The position numbers and the translations under genes are program-made. Shown piece by piece: positions 16,290 through 23,378 of a DNA stretch of 45,360 bases. The notes below the pieces were generated by a model. The model did not search any database, was not told the origin of the DNA, and was given only the letters and a program-made list of their open reading frames with translations. Positions within the stretch are counted from its first letter, which is position 1; every line of letters begins with the position of its first letter. The DNA is from Desulfobacteraceae bacterium. GTDB lineage: Bacteria; Desulfobacterota; Desulfobacteria; Desulfobacterales; Desulfosarcinaceae. The DNA is taken from contig QZKV01000002.1 in NCBI GenBank assembly GCA_003599575.1, positions 1 through 45,360 of the forward strand. Reading direction: 5' to 3'.

Positions 16290-18427
16290 TGGCTGACGAA
16301 TCGTTGGAAGCGGCTCGAGCTCGTTATGAAGCCGCCCTGGAAAAAAACCAGGCCCTGAAGGTCGAAGGCAATCTCTACACGGGGATGTTCTCCGCCACCA
16401 GGGGCGCGGTGCCGTTCGGCTATAAAATCGTGCCCAAAGGCGAGATGGAAGAGACCTTCCCGATTGCCGATGCGGTCGGTTCGCTAGCGGGCATGGTCGG
16501 CCAGGGGTGGGCCACCGGCAAGCTGCTGGACCTGGGCGCGGAAGCTCAAAGCCTGGGCAAAGTGGGCCAGTTTCTGCGCAACTCGCGCCTGGGGCATGGG
16601 TTGCTTTACGCGGCGGGCGGCGCTGCCGAGGGGGTCATGCAGACTGGCGAACCGCTAGACGTTGCTCTGGGCGCGGGGATCGGCGGCGCGGTGGGTGTGC
16701 TTGGTAAGGCATACCAGCTTCGCAAGGTCGCAAAAGCTGCCAAGCAAGGATCAGGTGAATCGGTTAGCACGATCCGAGGCCGGGTGCGCGGCTGGATGGG
16801 AAGAAGCGCCAAACCATCGGCTGTTCCCGAGCGCCAAGTCTATGTCGAGACCGCGCCGGATGGCACGACGGTGGTGCAGGCGGGCGGCACCCAGCACGTC
16901 ATTCCACCGAACCCGATGAAGCTGGACGAACCGGAACTGCTCTTCCTGGGCCTGGATGAAACGCCACCGGAGACGCCTCCGGCGGTCGAAATGCCTGCGC
17001 CGATGGATGAACCGCCGAAGGTGGAAGAACCACCGGCACCGGTAACTCCTCCGCCTGAGCAGCCCACACAGGGACAGTCTGCCATAGCGCAGCGTGTTGA
17101 GCAAGCTCAGGCGAATCTGGGCGAGGGCATCAACGCCATCCCCGGCAACCCGGCGCAGATCATTGTCAAGCAGGGCGACCAAACCAGGGAGATCGCTTCG
17201 GAATACCAGCTCGTGGACATCCACGAGCTGCAAGCATCCCATGATCCCATGACCTTCAAGAAGAACGAGGCTTATCCCGCTGACATCCAGGAACGCAGCT
17301 ATCACTCTGACAAGGCGGCGCAAGCCAAGGTCATCAAACACGCCGACCCGTCCGAGTTCAAGCCGGGCTTCTGGGTGACGGATAATCCGGATCTGACCAA
17401 CGGACCTCCGGCCGTGGATAAGTTCGGGATCGTCCTGGGCGGGAACAGCCGCGTCATGTCGCTGTCCCGCGTGTACGAATCCGGCAATGGGGATCTCTAC
17501 CGCAGCTTTCTGAAGGCCAACGCGGACCGGTTTGGTTTCAGTTCCGAGCTGGTGGACAAGGTTGAGCGCCCCATCCTGGTGCGCCGGGTCGAAGTCGAGC
17601 CCAAGGATTACGTGAAGTTCGTCCATGACTTCAACAAGGCTCCAACCCAGCGGCTTAGCACGGCGGACCAGGCGATTGCCCTGGGCAAGCAGATTGACGC
17701 TCCGGTGGTGGACGTGCTGGCCGAGCATCTGCACGACGAAGAGACTCTGCGCAAGTTCTTCGACCAGGATCGCAGCATCCACTTCGTGCGCAAGCTGCAA
17801 GAGCGGGGGATCATCAATACCGAGAATTATGCGACGCTGGTGGACCCGATCACGGAGAAGCTGTCGTCGGAGGGGAAAAGCCTGATCGAGCAGGCGTTGT
17901 TGGGCCGGGTCATCATCAACCCCGACATCCTGACTCACACGCCGGGCAAATTTAAGGAGAAGATCGTGCGGGCGCTGCCGGGCATCCTTCGGGCCATGCA
18001 CGCGAACGACCTCAAGGGGCTGCCGGATAGCCTGCCCGAGGCGCTGACCGCTGCCGTGACCCGCCGCGTCTGGGGCAAGGTGGGTCAGACGCTGATGTTT
18101 CAGCCGGAAGTGTCCCCCTTGGGCGAGTTCCTATTCCGCTTCATCGAAAGCCACAAGCCCACCGAAGTGCGCGAGGCGTTCGAGCGGTACGCGCACCTGG
18201 TCGAAAACCAGAGCGCCACTCCGACAGCGGGCTTGAACTTCCTGGACGAACTCGAACACAAGGATGCCTTCGAGGTGGCTTTCGGCATCAAGCGTACGGA
18301 CCTGGAGCAGTACATCCAGGATAACCCGGAAAGCATTCTCATCCAATCGGCCAAGAAGAACGTGGCGAACAAGGCCAAAGCCGGACGCACGCTGAAGAGC
18401 GGTGGCCGGAGAAAGAAAGCGGCGTAA
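16283..18427 (+). CDS. Large virion-internal protein with a ParB-like (ddrB-type) domain
   Basis: This 714-residue multi-domain protein is probably packaged and injected. Residues 1-175 are helical, with Gly and Ala-rich hydrophobic patches (about 62-82 and 105-142) that could enter membranes. Residues 227-262 form a Pro and Glu-rich linker. Residues about 305-470 resemble the ParB N-terminal superfamily in its ddrB-ParB form: YQLVDIHELQASHDP, then an R-S-Y-H-S-D block, then FGIVLGGNSRVMSL with the GGNSR loop at 386-390. The C-terminal part is helical and ends in a basic tail. In phage polyvalent proteins such domains are thought to act on the incoming genome or against host defences. Two starts are possible, 16283 and 16289. 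Confidence 0.6.
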   Translation: MVMADESLEAARARYEAALEKNQALKVEGNLYTGMFSATRGAVPFGYKIVPKGEMEETFPIADAVGSLAGMVGQGWATGKLLDLGAEAQSLGKVGQFLRNSRLGHGLLYAAGGAAEGVMQTGEPLDVALGAGIGGAVGVLGKAYQLRKVAKAAKQGSGESVSTIRGRVRGWMGRSAKPSAVPERQVYVETAPDGTTVVQAGGTQHVIPPNPMKLDEPELLFLGLDETPPETPPAVEMPAPMDEPPKVEEPPAPVTPPPEQPTQGQSAIAQRVEQAQANLGEGINAIPGNPAQIIVKQGDQTREIASEYQLVDIHELQASHDPMTFKKNEAYPADIQERSYHSDKAAQAKVIKHADPSEFKPGFWVTDNPDLTNGPPAVDKFGIVLGGNSRVMSLSRVYESGNGDLYRSFLKANADRFGFSSELVDKVERPILVRRVEVEPKDYVKFVHDFNKAPTQRLSTADQAIALGKQIDAPVVDVLAEHLHDEETLRKFFDQDRSIHFVRKLQERGIINTENYATLVDPITEKLSSEGKSLIEQALLGRVIINPDILTHTPGKFKEKIVRALPGILRAMHANDLKGLPDSLPEALTAAVTRRVWGKVGQTLMFQPEVSPLGEFLFRFIESHKPTEVREAFERYAHLVENQSATPTAGLNFLDELEHKDAFEVAFGIKRTDLEQYIQDNPESILIQSAKKNVANKAKAGRTLKSGGRRKKAA

Positions 18428-18430
18428 GCC

Positions 18431-20644
18431 ATGCCTTCCTTCGAGCCGATGTTAACCGCCTTACGGCGCGTAGGGGACGCCCTGGCCACCTCCGAAGCGA
18501 TTGGCCCGGCCAGGAATCTCCTGCGCGAGACCGAGGGCGGGCGGATCTTCGAGAAGAGCCTGGAGATCATCCAGCCGCGCGCCCTGCGCTACACCGGCAC
18601 GGCGGAGAAGGCCCTGGAAGAAGCGGGGGTGTACAAGCCGTCGCTGACGGGTGGCCTGAAGATGGCGCTGTCGCAAGCGGACGGCGAAGAGCTGCGGATG
18701 GCCCTGGACAAGGGGATGCACTACGCCGGGGAAAGGATTCGGCCCATCGCTGAGAAGGTGCGGGCGGTGCTGGACCAGTCCTACAACGAGCTGGTCAAGC
18801 GCGGCGTCATGGTGCGCGAGGACGTGCTGGAAGCGGATCAGTACGGCCAGCTTGCCAAGAAAGTCCGTTACCGGCCCATCGAAAAGCTGGAGAACTACTT
18901 CCCCCACCGCGAACATCCGGAGATCCTGGAAGCCTGGTACTCCGATGGCGAGCAGGTCTTCAAGGACGCCATCGAATGGACCCGCGCCGGCGACGTGACC
19001 AAGCTGCGCAAGGGCAGTCTGCCGGAAACGGTGGACTTGGGGATTCTCGACCAGTTAACCAAGAACCGCATGGCCAGGGGGAGCTTCAACAAGTGGACCT
19101 TGGAGGCCATTGACGAGCTGATGCAGCGCGACGACATCAGCGCGGGCGAGGCCATGCTAAGGCTGCGCAACCGGTCGGGTGGGCAGTTCTTCAACCCCAC
19201 GTCATCGTTCAACCGGGCGCGGCGGCTGAACCTGTCTGATAAATTCTACCTGCAAGATCCGGGGCAGGTGCTGGAGCTCTATTTCCGGGCCTGGGGCAAG
19301 CGCATGGCGGAAGCGGAGGTCTGGGGCGGGCGGATGCAGCGCTGGACGCAGATGCTGAAGATGGCTCAGGATGAAAGCCCGGACGCCGCCAAGCACATCG
19401 TGAAGATGACCCACTACATCACCGGCGAAGCAGAATTCAAGGACATTCCCAAAGCCTGGAAGACTCTGACCCGCGCTTTCACCGAATTCGAGGTGGGCAC
19501 CAAGATCGGGCTGGGCCTGGCCACTCTGCCTAACTTCACGCAACCGCTGATCTCGATCATCCCCAAGGCCGGCGTGATGCGCACCCTGCGCGGCGCGGCG
19601 TTCCTGTTCACCCCGGAAGGCCGCAACATGATTCGCAAGACGGGGGTCTTGAGCCGCCAGCATATCGCCATTAGCGCCCTGGCCGGGGATCCGGGGGATT
19701 GGGTCAAGCACGGGGGGCTGATCCGGTGGCTGTACTCGCATTCCGCCGGTGCTCAGAACCCCGGCATGAAGCTCTTCAACGCCGTCAACCAGGGCTTGAA
19801 CACTATCTCTGCCGCCACGGGCGAAGTCTATATCCGCGATTTGATGGACATAGCCAGAAAGCCGAAGATGTACACAGTGGCCAGCAGGACCTTCGACCGG
19901 CAAGGCTGGGCGGTCGAGCAACTCAAAGAATTGGGCATTGACGCGGCCAAGCCGCTGAAGGATGCCGAGCGCCTGGAGGGGATCTACCGCTTCGTGACCA
20001 ACTCGCAGCTCCAGAAGAACATCCTGGCCGAGCCGATCCTGATGAACGACCCCAAGTACCGCTTCTTCTACCTGTTTAAGCGGTTTGGGTACAAGCAGGC
20101 CCTGTACGTCAAGGATCAGTTGATTCGAGGGGAAGTCAGCCGGGGCAATGTGCTTCCGCTATTGCGGCTGGCGGCGGGCGGGCTGGTGGGCGGCGACCTG
20201 GTGATTCGCGCCAAGCGCATGATCCAGACACAAGCCTTCGGCGCGCCGGACCGGTGGTCGGACGAGGACAGGTCCTGGTTCCTTAGCACGCTGGACCGGC
20301 TGGCCAACGTGGGCGCGATGGGCATGATGACCGACCTGGCGCGAATGAAAGATGCGGATTACAAGAAGGCGCTGGAGTACCTGGTGCGCAACGGCTACTG
20401 GCAGGTGACGCCGGTGGTCTTCACGGAAACCTTCGGGGAGATCGGCAGCCAGACGCGCCGGGGCTGGCCGGAACTGGCGGCTCAACTGCTGGGCAGCGCG
20501 GGGGACGCGGAGAAAGCCAAGGGCGTGCTGCACAAGATGAACGCCAACGCCACCACCTTCGGGGGATACTACGAGGCGCGGCGTAGGGGACAGATCGAAC
20601 GGCAGAAGACCTTCAAGAGGATGATGAAAAAAGGATGGGGGTAG
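18431..20644 (+). CDS. Very large virion-internal/polyvalent-type protein
   Basis: This 737-residue protein is predicted almost entirely helical, with many Arg, Lys and aromatic residues. It contains PHREHPEILEAWY near residue 159 and a moderately hydrophobic central stretch at about 365-410 (FEVGTKIGLGLATLPNFTQP followed by further apolar segments). That pattern recalls large proteins that follow the ParB-like ejected protein in other phages and plasmid-transfer polyvalent proteins. No catalytic residues could be assigned. It starts three bases after the preceding gene ends and is the last of the internal block. It is probably ejected with DNA; a portal-core component is the alternative. Confidence 0.5.
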   Translation: MPSFEPMLTALRRVGDALATSEAIGPARNLLRETEGGRIFEKSLEIIQPRALRYTGTAEKALEEAGVYKPSLTGGLKMALSQADGEELRMALDKGMHYAGERIRPIAEKVRAVLDQSYNELVKRGVMVREDVLEADQYGQLAKKVRYRPIEKLENYFPHREHPEILEAWYSDGEQVFKDAIEWTRAGDVTKLRKGSLPETVDLGILDQLTKNRMARGSFNKWTLEAIDELMQRDDISAGEAMLRLRNRSGGQFFNPTSSFNRARRLNLSDKFYLQDPGQVLELYFRAWGKRMAEAEVWGGRMQRWTQMLKMAQDESPDAAKHIVKMTHYITGEAEFKDIPKAWKTLTRAFTEFEVGTKIGLGLATLPNFTQPLISIIPKAGVMRTLRGAAFLFTPEGRNMIRKTGVLSRQHIAISALAGDPGDWVKHGGLIRWLYSHSAGAQNPGMKLFNAVNQGLNTISAATGEVYIRDLMDIARKPKMYTVASRTFDRQGWAVEQLKELGIDAAKPLKDAERLEGIYRFVTNSQLQKNILAEPILMNDPKYRFFYLFKRFGYKQALYVKDQLIRGEVSRGNVLPLLRLAAGGLVGGDLVIRAKRMIQTQAFGAPDRWSDEDRSWFLSTLDRLANVGAMGMMTDLARMKDADYKKALEYLVRNGYWQVTPVVFTETFGEIGSQTRRGWPELAAQLLGSAGDAEKAKGVLHKMNANATTFGGYYEARRRGQIERQKTFKRMMKKGWG

Positions 20645-20646
20645 GA

Positions 20647-21159
20647 ATGAAAAGATGGATAATCGGGCTGGTGATTCTGGCGCTGATACCGTGCGTGACT
20701 TCGGGGGAAGATTACGTCCTGGTGACCAGGAAGAGCGTCACCCTGGGCAAGCTGGCCGCAGCGGGGACGGCCCAGCGCCAGGTGTGCCTGTATCCCCCCA
20801 AGCCGCGCGGGATGTCGCTTTCCCGCCTGGACGTCTATGTGGATTCCCTGGCGGGGCGGTGCGATTCGGTCAAGATCGAATACCGCGAGATCTACGGCGC
20901 GGACAGCTCGAAGGTGTACCGCAGCTACGACGGGGAACCGATGGACTGGTCCCCTCTGAAGATCTACGACGGGCCTGCGGGGGCGCTGCATGACGCGGAT
21001 TACGGCTGGACGCTGCACCACGCCTGCCTCTATCCCTGCCTGCTGCCGATGGACGGCTACATCTGGGATGGCATCGTACTGAAGGCATCCCACGTGGACA
21101 GCACGGCCACGCCGGGCGATTCGCTGCGGCTGACGTTTCTTTTCTACTGGCAAAAGTGA
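20647..21159 (+). CDS. Secreted phage protein, Cys-containing beta-rich
   Basis: This 170-residue protein starts with a clear Sec signal peptide: basic MKRW, a hydrophobic core IIGLVILALIP, and a likely cleavage after VTSG at about residue 20. The mature part is beta-rich, with Tyr, Asp and four Cys that could form disulfides outside the cytoplasm. GGGGGTAGGA precedes ATG 20647, which is why I prefer it to ATG 20635 inside the previous gene. I know no family. The general plan (signal peptide, then about 145 residues of beta structure) resembles the 8910 gene. It lies next to a glycine-rich protein that also carries a signal peptide. Confidence 0.6.
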   Translation: MKRWIIGLVILALIPCVTSGEDYVLVTRKSVTLGKLAAAGTAQRQVCLYPPKPRGMSLSRLDVYVDSLAGRCDSVKIEYREIYGADSSKVYRSYDGEPMDWSPLKIYDGPAGALHDADYGWTLHHACLYPCLLPMDGYIWDGIVLKASHVDSTATPGDSLRLTFLFYWQK

Positions 21160-21168
21160 GGTGAATCC

Positions 21169-22104
21169 ATGAAGAAGGCGCTGATTCTTTTACTGGCGGT
21201 GGTCATCTGGGCGGGGACTGCCTGCGGGTACGAAATGATCGCTCCGGTGTTACCCTATGGCGGGGTGGCACCGCACCAGGCCGAGGTGAAGGTCTATTCC
21301 ACGCCGGGCACCTACACCTGGCGCAAGCCACCGTGGGCCAATACGGTGTACGTGGTGTGCGTCGGCGGGGGATCGGGCCGCAAGGGGGCTACGGGGTCGG
21401 TGCGCTGCGGCGGCGGGGGCGGCGGAGGCGCGGGGATGTCCATGCTGACCTACCCGGCTTCCATACTGAACGCCACGGAAACCGTTGTCGTGGGCGCGGG
21501 CGGCGAGGGCGCGGCGGCGCAGACGGCCAATGACGCGGACGGGGTGACGGCGGGGCACGGCGGACCCAGCTCGTTCGGCGACTGGCTTTCCGGGGGTCGC
21601 GGGTTGCGCGGATCGGGTGGCACCGCCAACAGCGGAACCGGGGGCACGCAAGGGTACACCATGTTCTCCGGTGGCGGGGGAGCCAGCGCCAGCACCTCGG
21701 GCGGGGCGGGGAACGCGGGATCGTCCGCCGGGGCCAGCGCAGGCGGCGGCGGATCAGGCGGCGGGATCACTTCCGGCAACACGCATTCTGCCGGGGGCCA
21801 GGGCGGATACACCGGGGGCGCTCATGCGCTGTTTTATACTACCTACGCCGGCGGCACGGGAGGCACAGCCGGAGGCGGGAACGGCGCGGATGCCTTAAGC
21901 CCACCCACCGGCCAGGGGATCGGCAGCGGGGGCGGCGGAGGCGGAGGGTCGAGAGCATCAGACGGCAACGGCGGCAACGGGGGTAACGGCGGGTATCCCG
22001 GCGGGGGCGGCGGGGGAGGCGGCGCGGCCACCAACGACCAGGGTAACAGCGGCAGGGGCGGCAACGGCGGGGGCGGCTTGGTCATCGTGATTTCCATCTG
22101 GTAA
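21169..22104 (+). CDS. Glycine-rich adhesin/tail-fibre-like protein with signal peptide
   Basis: This 311-residue protein has an N-terminal signal-like segment (MKKALILLLAVVIWAGTAC, cleavage around residue 20). A strand-forming domain with YSTPGTYTWRKP and VYVVCVGGGSG follows; this is the usual lead into glycine-rich domains of phage fibre tips, where polyglycine II sandwiches expose receptor-binding loops. About residues 65-300 are Gly, Ser, Thr and Asn repeats, and the protein closes with GGGGLVIVISIW. In T-even phages a comparable Gly-rich tip determines host range. A signal peptide on such a protein is odd and suggests export by the host or a domesticated surface role. It lies 9 bases after the 20647 gene. 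Confidence 0.65.
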   Translation: MKKALILLLAVVIWAGTACGYEMIAPVLPYGGVAPHQAEVKVYSTPGTYTWRKPPWANTVYVVCVGGGSGRKGATGSVRCGGGGGGGAGMSMLTYPASILNATETVVVGAGGEGAAAQTANDADGVTAGHGGPSSFGDWLSGGRGLRGSGGTANSGTGGTQGYTMFSGGGGASASTSGGAGNAGSSAGASAGGGGSGGGITSGNTHSAGGQGGYTGGAHALFYTTYAGGTGGTAGGGNGADALSPPTGQGIGSGGGGGGGSRASDGNGGNGGNGGYPGGGGGGGGAATNDQGNSGRGGNGGGGLVIVISIW

Positions 22105-22115
22105 GGGGGGCTTAG

Positions 22116-22385
22116 ATGACCCATGAATGCAGGCAGCCGTGCCCCTACGAGAGCGACATCAAGGACATCAAGGCGGACACGTCGGAGATCCTGAAGGTCC
22201 TGAATGGGGTCAACGGGGACAAGGGCATCAAGACGCGGCTGGCGGTGATGGAAGCCTGGATGGTCGAGCAGAAGAACAGCCGCGACCGCTGGGCCAGGGC
22301 GCTGACTGTGGCCGCGGTGGGCTTCGGGGTGACAGTGATCGTGGCGGTGTTCATCGCCGCTGCGAGCGGGATAATCAAGCTGTAA
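22116..22385 (+). CDS. Holin-accessory (XhlA-like) membrane protein
   Basis: This 89-residue protein has an N-terminal soluble helix with heptad-like pattern (residues about 13-55, ESDIKDIKADTSEILKVL and onward) and one C-terminal transmembrane helix (about 63-87, ending AAASGIIKL). That architecture, at the junction of adhesin and lysis genes, fits XhlA-type proteins that assist holins. It could also be a small anchored virion protein. GGGGGGCTTAG precedes the ATG. Confidence 0.5.
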   Translation: MTHECRQPCPYESDIKDIKADTSEILKVLNGVNGDKGIKTRLAVMEAWMVEQKNSRDRWARALTVAAVGFGVTVIVAVFIAAASGIIKL

Positions 22386-22512
22386 AGCGAAGCCCCGATG
22401 GTGCAGCCTGCCACCGGGGCCTGTATAGACACTGGCATCCGGGAGGCATGCCAGGGACACTATCAATATAAGACAGAACACTCCGAAATCCAAGAAAAAA
22501 CGGGTGACAATC
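22386..22512. other. Gap with two hairpins between lysis genes
   Basis: This 127-base gap holds two potential stem-loops, one built on GCCCC / GGGGC (22392-22420) and one on CTGGCAT / ATGCCAG (22432-22455). Neither is followed by a T-run, so I do not call a terminator. They could reduce expression of the downstream holin. Confidence 0.4.
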
Positions 22513-22788
22513 ATGACCATTCTCAAAAAAGCGAAAATGGCCTGGGAGGCACTCAGGTCGTTCAAAAAGGCGAAAAAGGAGGCAAAGGTGACCAAGAAGA
22601 ACCTGGAGAGCATGACCGTCTGGGGGTTGATCATCATGGCCCTGTCCACCCTGAAGGAGCACTTCGGCTGGACCATCACCGAATCCCAGATCGAGACCGC
22701 CATCACCTTCATCGTGTGGATCGTCGGCCTGGTGACGGCGTACTTCGGTCGCAAGCGTGCGGATAAGCCGTTGCAGGGAGTCATCTGA
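22513..22788 (+). CDS. Holin-like small membrane protein
   Basis: This 91-residue protein has a highly basic N-terminal helix (Lys and Ala-rich, residues 1-35) and two apolar segments, at about 39-52 and 62-80 (ITFIVWIVGLVTAYFG), separated by a short polar loop. It ends in a charged tail. The size, topology and position two genes before a putative endolysin fit a phage holin that opens the inner membrane at the end of infection. The ATG at 22513 is taken; a GTG at 22504 is in frame. No specific holin family is recognised. Confidence 0.55.
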   Translation: MTILKKAKMAWEALRSFKKAKKEAKVTKKNLESMTVWGLIIMALSTLKEHFGWTITESQIETAITFIVWIVGLVTAYFGRKRADKPLQGVI

Positions 22789-22851
22789 CCAATGGGGGGA
22801 GGCGGTCCGGATTCGTCCGGGCTGCCTTCCCAAGCATGAAAGGAACGGAGA

Positions 22852-23235
22852 ATGCCGGCTATTTCCTTCAAGACTCAACGAGTGCGGGAAGAATGGGAGA
22901 AAGGGCAACTGGATTCCCGGCTAAAGACAGTAGTGCGTGACCTGGGGCTGGAGATGGGCGGGGTCCGGATCACGATGATCGTGCGCCGGGATGACGAGAT
23001 CGCCGCCTATGTGAAGGTCGGGGGATCACCCACCACGAAGCACCGGCTGGTCAACGGCCGCGCCCAGGCGGTGGACCTTACGCCTCCGCTGGATGCCCCG
23101 GATAAGGACGCCTGGTACATCCGGGCGAAGGAATACCTAGATGGCCACTACCGGGGGCTGAAGGTCATAATCAAGCCGCATGGGACGGGGAGGCATTTGC
23201 ATGGGGAGATTGCGAGCGAAGTTGTTGTAATTTAA
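22852..23235 (+). CDS. Endolysin candidate, M15-like (VanY/L-Ala-D-Glu peptidase type)
   Basis: M15 peptidases cut peptide cross-bridges in peptidoglycan using one zinc ion. This 127-residue protein has the size of a single-domain phage M15 endolysin and carries both parts of the motif: a His followed by a GRA...D segment (HRLVNGRAQAVD, H64 and D75) and a late HLH (H115, H117 in TGRHLHGEI). The first motif is two residues longer than the usual HxxGxAxD, so the match is imperfect. No signal peptide is present, consistent with holin-dependent release. It follows the holin-like genes and is the last late gene before a terminator. Confidence 0.55.
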   Translation: MPAISFKTQRVREEWEKGQLDSRLKTVVRDLGLEMGGVRITMIVRRDDEIAAYVKVGGSPTTKHRLVNGRAQAVDLTPPLDAPDKDAWYIRAKEYLDGHYRGLKVIIKPHGTGRHLHGEIASEVVVI

Positions 23236-23269
23236 ACTAAAAGATAAATACCCACGAAAAATGCGCACA

Positions 23270-23300
23270 CGCCGAGCAAAACGCTTGGCGTTTCTGTTTT
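23270..23300 (+). terminator. Rho-independent terminator of the late operon
   Basis: The stem CGCCGAGC / GCTTGGCG (one G-T pair) with the loop AAAAC is followed by TTTCTGTTTT. It sits 35 bases after the endolysin stop and just upstream of the cargo promoter, separating late transcription from the hsd operon. Confidence 0.75.
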
Positions 23301-23313
23301 CACGAGAAATGTC

Positions 23314-23342
23314 TTGACATTGCGGGTATTTTCCTGTAAATT
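23314..23342 (+). promoter_or_regulatory. Sigma70-like promoter of the hsd/cargo operon
   Basis: TTGACA, a 17-base spacer and TAAATT make a near-consensus promoter pointing at hsdR, with a leader of about 30 bases. It lies right after the late terminator, so the cargo should be expressed in the lysogen independently of phage late genes. Confidence 0.8.
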
Positions 23343-23378
23343 TGGAAATGGATTCAAGGCAATTTTAGTAGGCGATCC

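Noticed and set aside
16751..18001. Long minus-strand open frame of 416 codons opposite the ParB-like gene
   Set aside because: It is a shadow frame: its composition is dominated by His, Arg, Gln and Leu, as expected from the complement of GC-rich coding DNA. There is no ribosome binding site and no recognisable motif.
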